Shown here: positions 41,996 through 51,522 of the stretch, in pieces | Numbering within the stretch: the stretch's first letter is position 1 | How the letters are laid out: every line of letters starts with the position of its first letter | Source of the DNA: UMGS1696 sp964463375 | GTDB taxonomy: Bacteria > Bacillota > Clostridia > Oscillospirales > CAG-272 | DNA length: 64,000 nt | Direction of reading: 5' to 3' | NCBI GenBank assembly: GCA_964463375.1 | Contig: CAYXBQ010000003.1 | Coordinates: 62,001 to 126,000 of the forward strand | Notes under the pieces: generated by a model | The model's database searches: none | What the model was told of the DNA's origin: nothing | What the model saw: the letters and a program-made list of their open reading frames with translations, nothing else | Translations under genes and position numbers: made by a program

Positions 41996-43213
41996 TTACT
42001 TCTGGAAATATTCGATCTCGCCGTCCTCAACCAGGAACCCGGCAAAACCGGACGCCTCCAGACGATCCAAAAAGCCCTTCATCTTCTTCGGCCGACGGAA
42101 CAGGGAAACGTCGAATTCCCCCCGCAGTGCCTCTGCCTTGGGATATACGGAGGCATAATCGGAGTCGTACACATAGGCGATCTTCTTCCGCAGGGCAGCC
42201 GAACGCTCCATGTCGGAGAGGATCCCGAAGATGCGTTCAAAGCCAATGGAGAACCCACAAGCCGCCACATTTTCGCCCACGAACTTGCCGATCAGGTTGT
42301 CATACCGGCCGCCGCCAGCCACAGAACCACGGAACTTGTCGCTCTTGATCTCGAACACAGTGCCGGTGTAGTAGCCCTGACCACGGACCAGAGAAATATC
42401 GAACTCGATGGTGTAGCCGCCGTCGGACAGTGCCGTAGCGTTTTCGATGATGCTCCGCAGGCCTTCCGTCATGTCTGCACCGACCCGTTCTGCCACAGCG
42501 TCAATGGACAGGGGCAGCTCTGCCAGCACAGATGCAAAGGCATCGATGGCACCCTGGTCGAACTGCTTTTCGGTCAGCTCTGCCAAAACCCCCTCCACGC
42601 CGATCTTGTCCAGCTTGTCAAAGCTGATGCACACAGAGGCAAGCTGCTCCGGTGCAAAGCCGCAGGAGGACAGCAGGGCGTTGAGCACCTTCCGGTCGTT
42701 GATCTTCACGGTGAAGGTACCGATGTCCAGCCGCTGCAGGGCCTTGGCGGTAACGGTGATCAGCTCCATTTCGCAGGCCGGGCTGTTGTCCCCGATGATG
42801 TCGATGTCGCACTGGATGAACTCCCGCAGTCTGCCCTTCTGAGGCTGCTCGGCTCTGTACACTCTGTCCATCTGGATGCACTTGAAGGGCAGCTCCAGCT
42901 TGGCACGGTTGGCAGCATAATACCGGGACAGGGGCAGGGTCAGGTCGTACCGCAGACCCATGTCGGCCAAATTGTCGCCGTTCTCCATGGCCTTGGTCAG
43001 CTTTTCGCCCCGCTTCATGATCTTGAAGATCAGATTCAGGTTTTCGCCGCCGTCGCTCTTGTCTAAGTTTTCAATATCTTCAATAGCGGGAGTCATGATC
43101 CGCCGGAAGCCGTTCTCCTTGTAGCAGGAGAGGATGGTCTGCTCCATGTGTTCCCGAAGCGCCACCTGCTCCGGCAGATAGTCGTTCGTGCCTTTTACGG
43201 ATTTAATACGCAT
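41996..43213 (-). CDS. hisS: Histidine--tRNA ligase
   Basis: A 405-residue class II aminoacyl-tRNA synthetase. Start block IKSVKGTNDYLPEQ, motif 2 region YRAEQPQKGRLREFIQCDIDIIG, the histidine-binding VRGQGYYTGTVFEI and RYDNLIGKF...ACGFSIGFERI. A short anticodon-binding domain closes the protein. The paralogue HisZ is less likely because the catalytic histidine motifs are intact. AAAGGATATCAATT fixes the ATG at 43213. The 77-nt leader has a small TACCG/CGGTA hairpin but no T-box. Confidence 0.93.
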   Translation of the reverse strand: MRIKSVKGTNDYLPEQVALREHMEQTILSCYKENGFRRIMTPAIEDIENLDKSDGGENLNLIFKIMKRGEKLTKAMENGDNLADMGLRYDLTLPLSRYYAANRAKLELPFKCIQMDRVYRAEQPQKGRLREFIQCDIDIIGDNSPACEMELITVTAKALQRLDIGTFTVKINDRKVLNALLSSCGFAPEQLASVCISFDKLDKIGVEGVLAELTEKQFDQGAIDAFASVLAELPLSIDAVAERVGADMTEGLRSIIENATALSDGGYTIEFDISLVRGQGYYTGTVFEIKSDKFRGSVAGGGRYDNLIGKFVGENVAACGFSIGFERIFGILSDMERSAALRKKIAYVYDSDYASVYPKAEALRGEFDVSLFRRPKKMKGFLDRLEASGFAGFLVEDGEIEYFQK

Positions 43214-43296
43214 AATTGATATCCTTTCTCTATATGTCACGGATCCAAAATACCGCATGAATAACGGTACCTGCCGATACAAACAATATCTACATT

Positions 43297-43325
43297 ATTA
43301 TACCATGTCATAGGAACACTGTCAA
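43297..43325 (-). promoter_or_regulatory. hisS promoter
   Basis: On the minus strand TTGACA (43325-43320), 17 bp, TATAAT (43302-43297): consensus in both hexamers. Confidence 0.85.
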
Positions 43326-43369
43326 GCACAATTTTTTCCAAAACCATCCAGAGAACGAAAGGAGCATTC

Positions 43370-43945
43370 ATGCAGACTTTATACACCCAACTGACCCACT
43401 ACGTCCCCCAAAACGAGCAGGAGCAAAGGGATCTGCCCCTGCTGCTGTACCACGTAGCGCATAGCCCCGATATTTTCACCCGCCGAAACGAGGTCGCCCA
43501 TTTCACCGCCTCTGCCTGGGTGGTGGATCCCGCCCGCACCCACGTGCTCATGGCGTACCACAAGCTCTATCGTTCCTGGGCATGGCTGGGGGGACACGCC
43601 GACGGGGAGACGGATCTGACCGTGACGGCACTGCGGGAAGCCAAGGAGGAAAGCGGTCTTGCAGAGGTGAAGCTGTTGTCAAGCGAGCCATTGTCCATCG
43701 AGATCCTGCCGGTGAGCGGACACGAAAAAAAGGGGATCTACGTCCCCTCCCACCTGCATTTGAACGTGACCTACCTGCTGGAAGCCGATCCCACCGCTCC
43801 GATCCGGAACCAACCGGCGGAAAACAGCAAGGTCGGCTGGATCCCGGTGGAGCAGATCGAGCGGTATTCCACCGAGACATGGTTTTGCAAACGGATCTAT
43901 CCCAAGCTAAATAGGCGGGTACAACGGGAATTTGGCAACGGGTAA
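43370..43945 (+). CDS. Nudix hydrolase
   Basis: A 191-residue protein with a clear Nudix box, GGHADGETDLTVTALREAKEESGL, that hydrolyses a nucleoside diphosphate linked to some group X. The flanking beta strands (ASAWVVDPARTHVLMAYHKLYRSWAWLGG, HLHLNVTYLLEAD) match the Nudix fold. The substrate is not predictable. Divergent from hisS; an AAAGGAG site precedes the ATG. Confidence 0.92.
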   Translation: MQTLYTQLTHYVPQNEQEQRDLPLLLYHVAHSPDIFTRRNEVAHFTASAWVVDPARTHVLMAYHKLYRSWAWLGGHADGETDLTVTALREAKEESGLAEVKLLSSEPLSIEILPVSGHEKKGIYVPSHLHLNVTYLLEADPTAPIRNQPAENSKVGWIPVEQIERYSTETWFCKRIYPKLNRRVQREFGNG

Positions 43946-44036
43946 AAGCCATACTGCTGTAGTATTTGTGGTTATACACAATGAGAATTATGGAAAACGC
44001 ACAAAAACGTGGGAGCATATTTGGCTGGTTGGTCAA

Positions 44037-44078
44037 TTGACAATGGCGTTGCTGCTGTGCTATACTATACAGTATAGT
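44037..44078 (+). promoter_or_regulatory. Promoter and palindromic operator of the second solute-binding gene
   Basis: TTGACA (44037-44042) and TATACT (44061-44066) with an 18-bp spacer. A perfect 7-bp inverted repeat ACTATAC-A-GTATAGT (44064-44078) overlaps the -10 and start site, a typical repressor position. Confidence 0.65.
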
Positions 44079-44108
44079 TATAGGATCGAATACCATTGAG
44101 AGGTTTGT

Positions 44109-45602
44109 ATGAAAAATACCAGGAAACGAATGCTGGCGATTTTGCTCTGTGCCTTACTGCTCACGTCCGGTATCCTCAGCGGCTGTGCAGGAGAAGCAGA
44201 GCCGGCAGGGGATACCACAGCCCAGTCCGATACCACAGCCGGGGATGATGCGGCAACCGAGGAGACCGAATTGACCGACGGACTGGAAGACGTGGATATG
44301 GACGGCTTTGAGATGCGGTTCCTCCATGCCCAGGCCGATCAGATCAACTGGGTCGAGGTGACGCTGGATGCCGGTGCCGATAGCGGCGATATTTTGAACC
44401 AGGCGATATTTCTCCGCAACGAGTACATACGGGATCGGTTCAACTGCGAGCTCACCTTTGCGGAAATGCCCCATGTGGACATCGATAGCAAATACTACAA
44501 GCAGTATGTCATGAGCGGCGACGATGCCCACGACATTATCATGCTCAACAATACCCATGTGCTCAACCATGTCACCGATGTGGCCGACCTGAACCACCTT
44601 CCCCATGTCCGCTTTGACGAGGAATGGTGGAATCCCCAGGGCAGCTCTCTGTTCTATATGGATGGCAAACGCCTTGCCGTAGCCGGGAACTATTCGTTGG
44701 CGTCCGTTTCTACTGCCAACTGTCTGCTGTTCAACAAGGGGATCTATACGGATCTGGGCATTGCCGAAAGCCTGTACGATGTGGTGCGGGAAGGCAAGTG
44801 GACCATCGATAAGTACTTCAGCGTGGCGGCACAGGCGCAAAACGACCTGAACGGCGATGGCACCATGGATGCCAAGGACCGCTACGGCACCACCGGTACG
44901 GTCAAATCGCTGCACAATATGTTCATCGTAGGGGCAGGACTGAGCTGGGTGGGACAGGACAAGGATGGTTTCCCGGTGTTCGAGCCCTCCACGGATGAAA
45001 AATTCGTTTCGTATGTGGAAAAGATCGTGAATACCGAGATCGCAGACCCCACCATTTACTATATGCCCACCAACGGTATCCACTCCGAGGAGTACCCGAT
45101 CCGCTTTGAAGAGGGACAGGCACTGTTCTTCACCTGCTGGCCGAAAAACTTCTTCAAGATCCGGGAGATGGAGTACGAATTTGGCGTAGTACCGGCACCG
45201 AAATATGACGAAGCGCAAAGCAAATATTATGCCAATATGGCAAACGGCGAATTCACCACGCTGCCGCGCACCTACCGAGAAGATCGGCTGGAGAACATGG
45301 GGATCCTCTTAGAGGCCATGAGCTTCTACACCCAGCAGAACGTGATCCCGGTGTATACCGATAAGGTGCTGGATCTGAAGGTGACACGAGACTACGAATC
45401 GGCAGAAATGCTGGATCTGGTGTTCGCCGGTGTGACCTACGACTTTGGCGTAAACGGCTGGGCTACGGATGTCAGCGATAAGCTGATCGAAAAGATCTTC
45501 TACGCAAAGTCCACGGCGATCGTATCGGAGCTGGTCGCCATCGAGCCTGTGATCCAGTCGAACATCGAAAAGCTGCGGGTAAGCGTCAAGGAAGTGCCGT
45601 AA
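44109..45602 (+). CDS. Extracellular solute-binding lipoprotein (paralogue of 5524-6975)
   Basis: A 497-residue lipoprotein. The signal peptide ends in the lipobox SGCAG at about residue 26, then a Thr/Asp/Glu linker, then a solute-binding domain with FLRNEYIRDRFNCELTFAEM and a late FGVVPAPKYDEAQSKYYANM. It is similar in layout to the glycyl-radical-linked lipoprotein. No ABC permease or ATPase is nearby, so it may share a permease encoded elsewhere. It stands at the edge of the glycan-use region, which suggests an oligosaccharide ligand. Confidence 0.82.
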   Translation: MKNTRKRMLAILLCALLLTSGILSGCAGEAEPAGDTTAQSDTTAGDDAATEETELTDGLEDVDMDGFEMRFLHAQADQINWVEVTLDAGADSGDILNQAIFLRNEYIRDRFNCELTFAEMPHVDIDSKYYKQYVMSGDDAHDIIMLNNTHVLNHVTDVADLNHLPHVRFDEEWWNPQGSSLFYMDGKRLAVAGNYSLASVSTANCLLFNKGIYTDLGIAESLYDVVREGKWTIDKYFSVAAQAQNDLNGDGTMDAKDRYGTTGTVKSLHNMFIVGAGLSWVGQDKDGFPVFEPSTDEKFVSYVEKIVNTEIADPTIYYMPTNGIHSEEYPIRFEEGQALFFTCWPKNFFKIREMEYEFGVVPAPKYDEAQSKYYANMANGEFTTLPRTYREDRLENMGILLEAMSFYTQQNVIPVYTDKVLDLKVTRDYESAEMLDLVFAGVTYDFGVNGWATDVSDKLIEKIFYAKSTAIVSELVAIEPVIQSNIEKLRVSVKEVP

Positions 45603-45627
45603 AGCGTTTCCCATAAATCAACAAACA

Positions 45628-45666
45628 AAACCAATTCGGTGCAGCAATGCCTGGATTGGTTTTTTT
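45628..45666 (+). terminator. Terminator after the solute-binding gene
   Basis: ACCAAT (45631-45636) and ATTGGT (45656-45661) arms followed by TTTTTT. Confidence 0.7.
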
Positions 45667-45671
45667 ATGGC

Positions 45672-45710
45672 AAAAAAGCTCCCCACAGCACAGAAGACTG
45701 TACCATGGGG
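45672..45710 (-). terminator. Terminator of the M28/fucosidase/beta-helix unit
   Basis: On the minus strand CCCCA and TGGGG arms with an inner ACAG/CTGT stem are followed by AGCTTTTTT. It lies just downstream of the beta-helix gene. Confidence 0.7.
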
Positions 45711-45724
45711 AACGAATGTATCGG

Positions 45725-47173
45725 TTATTCCACAACGAACGTGGTCTCCGGCATCAGAGAAGGCAGCGCACAAAGCTGGATCTTCCGATCGAGATTTCGT
45801 ACCGTCACCGAGACCGGCGGGAGGGGCTTGTAGATCCGCTCTGCCTCCGGAATGGAGCTGTCACCGCTGTAGTCGTTGAATACGACAAACGGCCGATCAC
45901 TGGGCGCATTTTCCACGATCTGTAGTCCATCGATGGTCACATATTGGGGCAGATAGCAGGTGTAGCCAAAGTCGTGGTTCCCCGGATTGTGGGCCTCGAA
46001 AACGCTCCGATTCTGCCCCAGCGGGTGCCAGATGCAGTTTCGTAGGATCATCTCCCCGTTCCAGGTGCAGCCGTAGTCCACCCGCAGGTTCACCAGCGCA
46101 TAGCCGTAGGCCTCTGTATCCTCGATCAGGAACGTGCCGTAGCCGATGGCGTTGAGACACTGCCAGCCCAGCACACACCGGCGCAGGGTACAGTTGGTCA
46201 CACCCATGTGGGCATCGAACCGGGAGAAGTTGCAGTCCTCCAGCACCAGATCCCGACAGAAGTTGGTGCCGATCAGCCCCCAGTAGTGTCTGTCCATAAT
46301 GTCCGTGGTCTGGGTGCAGCGAGCCAGCGTCACCGAAGAGGCGTTGGACAAATTGATGTCGTAGGAGCCCATGTCCACCGGCTTTCCGGCAGCACCGATG
46401 GTGTTGTAGATGTAGTGCCCGGTGAACACACAGTCGTGGACATATACCTCAGCACAGCACTGCACCGACAGAAATCCCACATAGGGCGCACCATGGTCGA
46501 TCTCCCCGGTCACCAAATGGGTCAGGCCGGAGATCTCCACCCGGCTGCGCTTGACCTGCAAATTCCGGGAGTAGTAGTTGTACTTCGACTCGGCATGGTT
46601 GGCGATGGTGGTGAAGGTACCGCCCGTGATGGTCAGCACCTCGGTATCCAGCGGCATCGCATACACGTTTGTCACCTGGTCAAAATCGAAGGCAACCGGA
46701 GAGGGCAGTGTCCCATCGGCACGCAGGATGAAGTTGTCCGTTCGTGCTGTGCCGTTGTCCTGGTTCAGCCCCCAGCGGATGTAGTCCCGATGGTTGGCAT
46801 TGCGCACCAGCACATACAGGTCTTCGCCGGTGGGGTTGGCAAGGGTGGTCTGTCCCTGCCGCAGCGATTCGATGGACAGCTCGAGCTCCTCCCGCTTGCT
46901 GCTTACCTGGAAGATGGCCTTGTTTCGACCCTCGAAATCCTGTCCCTCTATGATCCCGCTGTCATCGATGATGAACCGGGCACCGGTCCAGTCGGTATTG
47001 GTCTGGATCTGCGCCGTGCAGCCGTGACCACAGATGTAGTAGGTGGCACCTTCCTTAGCTTTCACCGGCAAAGACCGGGCGTTCGCTTCGGCGTGTGCCT
47101 GGACGATGGCGGACATATCGTCCGTTTTGCCATCGCCTACAGCACCGTACATTTCATATGTGATATATTCCAT
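45725..47173 (-). CDS. Right-handed parallel beta-helix (pectate lyase superfamily) protein
   Basis: A 482-residue protein. The N-terminus YGAVGDGKTDDMSAIVQAHAEAN is the pectate-lyase-superfamily cap found in polysaccharide lyases, epimerases and tail-spike-like enzymes. The body shows repeating beta-helix rungs (for example VTLARCTQT, LVLEDCNFSRF, TLRRCVLGW, MILRNCIWH). There is no signal peptide, so it should act in the cytoplasm. The catalytic type is not assigned. It is the third gene of a unit with an M28 peptidase and an alpha-fucosidase. Confidence 0.75.
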   Translation of the reverse strand: MEYITYEMYGAVGDGKTDDMSAIVQAHAEANARSLPVKAKEGATYYICGHGCTAQIQTNTDWTGARFIIDDSGIIEGQDFEGRNKAIFQVSSKREELELSIESLRQGQTTLANPTGEDLYVLVRNANHRDYIRWGLNQDNGTARTDNFILRADGTLPSPVAFDFDQVTNVYAMPLDTEVLTITGGTFTTIANHAESKYNYYSRNLQVKRSRVEISGLTHLVTGEIDHGAPYVGFLSVQCCAEVYVHDCVFTGHYIYNTIGAAGKPVDMGSYDINLSNASSVTLARCTQTTDIMDRHYWGLIGTNFCRDLVLEDCNFSRFDAHMGVTNCTLRRCVLGWQCLNAIGYGTFLIEDTEAYGYALVNLRVDYGCTWNGEMILRNCIWHPLGQNRSVFEAHNPGNHDFGYTCYLPQYVTIDGLQIVENAPSDRPFVVFNDYSGDSSIPEAERIYKPLPPVSVTVRNLDRKIQLCALPSLMPETTFVVE

Positions 47174-47210
47174 AAAACGATACCTCGTTATAGGAGAGAT
47201 AAATTTTGGC

Positions 47211-48635
47211 TCAATACAGCCCTACGAAGGACAGCACCGGGCACACACGGGAGTCGGTGATCCGGATCCGTACCGTGTCGGTGGTCACAGGCGCAAAGCG
47301 TTCGATCTTCTGGTAGCCAATGGTGGTGCCGTGTGCGATCTCCCGATAGGAGCCGTCGGCTTCCTTCACATCGATGGCGTAGGCTTCCACCCGCTGGCTC
47401 ATGGGGATGTGTTCCTTGATCACCACATGGCTGATGGCCTGAGGCGCATCCAGACGAATGGTCAGCTCCACAGCGTTGTCCCCGTCGAAGGGCTTGTAGT
47501 AGCGGTCGTAGCTGTTTTCCAGCAGGGCATCGGTCAGATGATAGCCGTCGTCCTTGTCTGCCGTGATGGTGGCGTTTTCGGCCAGGTTGTGGGCAAAGGT
47601 CTTGCGGATGTATTCGCCCATTTCCCGCAGCCGCTGTACGTCCACGTCGCAGAACAGACCACGTCTATCCGGCGGGATGTTGAGCAGCAGCTTGGAGTTG
47701 CCGCCAACGGTACGGTACCAGATGTCCAGCAGGGTCTCGGTGGAACGAACCTTGTCGTCCTCGGTGGCGTGGTAGAACCAACCCGGACGGATGGAGGTAT
47801 CGGTCTCGGCGGGCTTCCATTGCAGGGACAGCGCACCCTCCAGGAATTCCCGGCTGCCTAAGTCGCGCTGCATTTCGTTGATGGTCTTTTCCCGGAAGGA
47901 AGTGTCGTCGCTCTGCTGGCTGTCCTTGGCAACATCCTCGGGAGAAGCAAAGGCGGTGGGCAGTACAGACCATTCGCTGGGTCTGGTGTCCCCGGCTTCG
48001 TTGCCGCACCAACGCACGTCCGGTCCGCAAACCGCAATGCAGGCATCGGGCTGCAGCTGCCGGATCAGGGCATAGTACCGATCCCAGTCGTATACCTGCT
48101 TCTTTCCGTTGGGGCCTTCGCCGCAGGCACCGTCAAACCATACGGTGAAGATGTCTCCGTAGTTGGTCAGCAGCTCGGTCAGCTGGTTGCAGAAATAGTC
48201 GTTGTATGCTTCGGTCCCGTAGAGCTTGCAGTTTCTGTCCCAGGGAGAGAGGTACACACCAAACTTGATCCCGCCACGGTGGCAAGCATCGGAAACCTCC
48301 TTGACCACGTCACCCTTGCCGCCCCGGAACGGACTGTTCTTCACACAGTGCTCCGTGTAGGCAGAGGGCCACAGGCAGAAGCCATCGTGGTGCTTACAGG
48401 TCAGGATCAGCCCGCCAATACCGGCAGACTTCAGCGCATCCACCCACTGCTCCGCATTCAGCTCGGTGGGATTGAAAATGGATTCCGGTTCGGTACCGTC
48501 GCCCCATTCCTTATCGGTAAAGGTGTTCACCGTAAAGTGTGCAAAGGCGTAGAACTCCATCTGCTCCACGATCATCTGCCGGGGAGAGGGATGGCACTTC
48601 ACCAGTGTCTTGTCATATTCGAAATTCGGATACAT
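47211..48635 (-). CDS. Alpha-L-fucosidase, GH29
   Basis: A 474-residue glycoside hydrolase. GH29 features are FAHFTVNTFTDKEWGDGTE near the N-terminus, ILTCKHHDGFCLWPS, FGVYLSPWDRN and the nucleophile aspartate in VWFDGACGEGPNG near residue 190. A C-terminal beta domain follows. There is no signal peptide, so it probably removes fucose from oligosaccharides already taken up. It lies between the M28 peptidase and beta-helix genes with short gaps. Confidence 0.92.
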   Translation of the reverse strand: MYPNFEYDKTLVKCHPSPRQMIVEQMEFYAFAHFTVNTFTDKEWGDGTEPESIFNPTELNAEQWVDALKSAGIGGLILTCKHHDGFCLWPSAYTEHCVKNSPFRGGKGDVVKEVSDACHRGGIKFGVYLSPWDRNCKLYGTEAYNDYFCNQLTELLTNYGDIFTVWFDGACGEGPNGKKQVYDWDRYYALIRQLQPDACIAVCGPDVRWCGNEAGDTRPSEWSVLPTAFASPEDVAKDSQQSDDTSFREKTINEMQRDLGSREFLEGALSLQWKPAETDTSIRPGWFYHATEDDKVRSTETLLDIWYRTVGGNSKLLLNIPPDRRGLFCDVDVQRLREMGEYIRKTFAHNLAENATITADKDDGYHLTDALLENSYDRYYKPFDGDNAVELTIRLDAPQAISHVVIKEHIPMSQRVEAYAIDVKEADGSYREIAHGTTIGYQKIERFAPVTTDTVRIRITDSRVCPVLSFVGLY

Positions 48636-48671
48636 AGTTTTCCTCCAAAAGTAATGTTGATGCGAAACAGA

Positions 48672-49889
48672 TCACCGCTTCCGCAGCAGGTATCTGTCCA
48701 GTTTTTCCTTCATGTTGTCGGGCATCTCCCGCTTCACCGGGCAGGTCACCGCATTGGCCATCCGATCTGCAAAGGCACAGATGAACTGGGTATCGGCCAG
48801 CACGTGGGCAGACTTCATGACAGCCATGGTGTCGTAGGAATTGTGGATGGTGGCGGTATTGGTGGGCGCACTGCGGGCAAAGGACACAGCCGGGATTCCC
48901 TTATCGGCAAAGGGCGTAGAGTCGCTGGAGTAAATGTCCTGGTAGGTGTAGGACGTGAAGCCCTTTTCCAGTGCCAGATATGCGATGTAGTGAACCAGCT
49001 CTACCTCAGAGGTACAGCAGGCAATGAACTTGCCCATGATGGAGCCGATCATATCGATGTTGATGTTCAGCGCGATCTTAGGCAGCTCCCCTTCATGGGC
49101 AGCCACATAGGCCTTGGAGCCCAGCAGCCCTCTCTCCTCACTGCCGCAGAACACGAACCGCAGGCCGTACCGGTGGGGGTGATCCCGGAAATAGTCCATG
49201 ATCCCCAAAAGCCCAATGCAGCCGGACATATTGTCGTAGGCACCCTGAGACAGGGAAGTGGAGTCGTAGTGTGCGGTGAACACGATGGTGTCGGCGATCT
49301 CACCGGGCATCTCTGCCACCACGTTCCGGGACTGGCCCATGTATTCATCCTGCCGCAGGGTGATCTTCACATGGGATACCCCTTTCTCCACCAGCGCAAT
49401 GGCGGACTTGGCATTGATGTTCACGCCGGGGATCTTCTTTCCATCGGTGATATAGGAGCGCAGCTCTCTCTGGTCGATGTCGTAGTCGGCATAGTTGGCG
49501 TTGCCATCATAGGTGATGAAGCCTACCACGCCAGCCTCCACCAGATCCTTGTACATCCACGCACCCAGGTATCCGTCGATCAGCACGATCTTGTCCTTGC
49601 ACAGGGAAAGGTTGTACTTGTCCGCATGGGGCAGGTAGAACAGCTCGCCCTCTACCACCCGGCTGCCGGCACACAGGTATCCCTTGCAGGGGATCAGCTC
49701 ACCGTCGGCTTCTAAGGTAGCGGTGTGGATGGTGGCCATATCCACCGGGAAGGATTCCAGCTTAGCCTCCACCCCTCTGTCCGCACAGCACTGCCGTAGA
49801 TATTCTGCACAGGTCAGCTCCTCTGCACTGCCGCCGGTACGCACATAGGCGGTGTCGGTAAAGATTTTTTGAATTTGTTCGATAGTCAT
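48672..49889 (-). CDS. M28 family metallopeptidase
   Basis: A 405-residue aminopeptidase-type enzyme. An inserted PA-like domain (residues ~85-165) interrupts the peptidase domain. Dinuclear zinc residues are seen in FTAHYDS (His/Asp), AYDNMSG (Asp), GSEERGLLGS (Glu), NINIDMIG (Asp) and TIHNSYD (His). There is no signal peptide, unlike many M28 enzymes. It heads a three-gene unit with fucosidase and beta-helix proteins, so it may trim glycopeptides in the cytoplasm; that is inference. Confidence 0.9.
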   Translation of the reverse strand: MTIEQIQKIFTDTAYVRTGGSAEELTCAEYLRQCCADRGVEAKLESFPVDMATIHTATLEADGELIPCKGYLCAGSRVVEGELFYLPHADKYNLSLCKDKIVLIDGYLGAWMYKDLVEAGVVGFITYDGNANYADYDIDQRELRSYITDGKKIPGVNINAKSAIALVEKGVSHVKITLRQDEYMGQSRNVVAEMPGEIADTIVFTAHYDSTSLSQGAYDNMSGCIGLLGIMDYFRDHPHRYGLRFVFCGSEERGLLGSKAYVAAHEGELPKIALNINIDMIGSIMGKFIACCTSEVELVHYIAYLALEKGFTSYTYQDIYSSDSTPFADKGIPAVSFARSAPTNTATIHNSYDTMAVMKSAHVLADTQFICAFADRMANAVTCPVKREMPDNMKEKLDRYLLRKR

Positions 49890-49927
49890 GAAACGATTCC
49901 TTTCTGTCGAGTTCTATCGTTACTATT

Positions 49928-49956
49928 ATTATACCGGAAAATCCACCACATTACAA
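49928..49956 (-). promoter_or_regulatory. Promoter of the M28/fucosidase/beta-helix unit
   Basis: On the minus strand TTGTAA (49956-49951), 17 bp, TATAAT (49933-49928). Confidence 0.7.
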
Positions 49957-50016
49957 CAGCTTTTTGTAAATATACAGCGATGGATTTTTACCATAGCAGA
50001 AAAAACGCCATCCCTC

Positions 50017-50045
50017 TTGCATCTGCCGGGTAGGTGTGGTACAAT
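50017..50045 (+). promoter_or_regulatory. Promoter of the GH28-like gene
   Basis: TTGCAT (50017-50022), 17 bp, TACAAT (50040-50045), 35 bp ahead of the start codon. Confidence 0.6.
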
Positions 50046-50080
50046 ACAGAGTGAAATTCTACCAAAGCTGTGAGGTCATC

Positions 50081-51457
50081 ATGCAAACGAATATTCTCTC
50101 CCTGCCCATCCCGGAGGGCACACCGCTCTATAAGACCATGTTCCAGGTGCAGGCCGAGGGCTGTGCCGTCGCCCTGTATTCCGATAAGACCTATTGGGAC
50201 GGCACCGTCAATTTCGGTGTCTTGGATCTGACCCCCGGTACCGCCGCCCGTGTCACCGTGACACCGCTGTTTTCCTTCCGCTCCGTGCAGATCCTGCCGG
50301 AAATGCTGGGTATCGTGCCCCAGGTCACAGACGGCGTGCTCCGGTTCACCACACCGACCCATCCCACCCAGATCACCATCGTGTTCGATGGTCAGTACAA
50401 GGCGGGCAATGTGCTGCACCTCTTTGTCAATGCCATCACAGAAGCACCGGCTGAGGAGGAAGGCCGGACCCTGCTGACGTTCCCCGCCGGTTTCCACGAT
50501 GTGCGCACCTCGGAAGGCTATGCCATGCCCGTGGGAGACGACACCACCGTGTACCTGGCACCGGGTGCTGTGCTGTACGGCGGGATCCGTGCGGCGGGGA
50601 AGAACATCCGGCTCTGCGGCAGCGGCATGCTCCTGACCGACCGGGACTGCAAAAGCATCTCTTTAGATGCCGTACAATGCGAGAACCTGACCATCGAGAA
50701 CATCCTCGTCCACTCCCACGCCCGCAACGGCTGGAACATCCATTTGTATCTTTGCACGGACGTAATGGTGGAGAACTTGAAGGTCCTGTCCACCACCTAT
50801 GCCTGCACCGACGGGATCGATATTTCCAACGGTCAGAACGTGCAGATCCGCAATAGCTTTGTCCGCTCCTGCGACGACAGCATTTCCCTCAAAGGCTTCG
50901 ACCGAGAACGTCCCTGTGAGAATATCCACCTGTCCCATATGATCCTGTGGAACGACTGCAACAATTCCATGGTGGTGGGGGAGGAGAGCAAGGCGGCCTA
51001 CTACCGCAATATTTCCTTCCGGGACATCGACGTGCTGTTCTCCTACGACGATCCCCAGTACCACGAACAGTTGGACGAACGGGCGGTCATGGGCATCGTA
51101 CTGCTGGACGGCGTGCCCTGCAGCGACATTCTATGGGAAAATGTGCGGATCCACAAATGCGAACGCTTGTGCTGCATGGTCTTCCGGGACAGCTTTTGGT
51201 TCGGCACGGTAAAGGGGGATCAAACGAAAGCCGGCGGCATCGATGGCGTGACCCTGCGGAACATCCGTGTCTTCTGCGACAGCGGCAGCAAGATCGCCGA
51301 CCAGATCCTGTTCGAAGGCTACGACGAGACCAAAAAGGTGCAGAACGTAAGCATCCAGCTCTGCCAGATCATGGGGGTGGAGATCGACGAAAGCTATCCT
51401 AAGCTGGTGCAAAACGAATTTGTGGGGGATGTTGTGGTTTCGAAGACGTTGGTGTAA
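50081..51457 (+). CDS. GH28/GH49-like parallel beta-helix glycoside hydrolase
   Basis: A 458-residue protein. An N-terminal beta-sandwich (residues ~1-140) precedes TVYLAPGAVLYGGIRAAGKNIRLCGSGML and beta-helix rungs. The catalytic region TDGIDISNGQNVQIRNSFVRSCDDSISLKG carries the acidic residues expected for polygalacturonase and dextranase relatives. No signal peptide. Exact family and substrate are open. The ATG at 50081 follows GAGGTCATC, and an in-frame start at 50036 overlaps the -10. Divergent from the M28 unit. Confidence 0.78.
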   Translation: MQTNILSLPIPEGTPLYKTMFQVQAEGCAVALYSDKTYWDGTVNFGVLDLTPGTAARVTVTPLFSFRSVQILPEMLGIVPQVTDGVLRFTTPTHPTQITIVFDGQYKAGNVLHLFVNAITEAPAEEEGRTLLTFPAGFHDVRTSEGYAMPVGDDTTVYLAPGAVLYGGIRAAGKNIRLCGSGMLLTDRDCKSISLDAVQCENLTIENILVHSHARNGWNIHLYLCTDVMVENLKVLSTTYACTDGIDISNGQNVQIRNSFVRSCDDSISLKGFDRERPCENIHLSHMILWNDCNNSMVVGEESKAAYYRNISFRDIDVLFSYDDPQYHEQLDERAVMGIVLLDGVPCSDILWENVRIHKCERLCCMVFRDSFWFGTVKGDQTKAGGIDGVTLRNIRVFCDSGSKIADQILFEGYDETKKVQNVSIQLCQIMGVEIDESYPKLVQNEFVGDVVVSKTLV

Positions 51458-51465
51458 GCATAAAG

Positions 51466-51505
51466 AAAATGCAGTACCTGCTGTGATTTTGGGTACTGCA
51501 TTTTT
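51466..51505. terminator. Bidirectional terminator between GH28-like and toxin genes
   Basis: AAAATGCAGTACC and GGTACTGCATTTT form a 13-bp stem, with A and T runs on the two sides. Confidence 0.9.
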
Positions 51506-51522
51506 GGTGTGCGTTAAAAATC

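Noticed and set aside
43214..43296. Possible T-box or His-rich leader before hisS
   Set aside because: The leader is only about 77 nt, has no T-box consensus, no His codon run and only one short hairpin.
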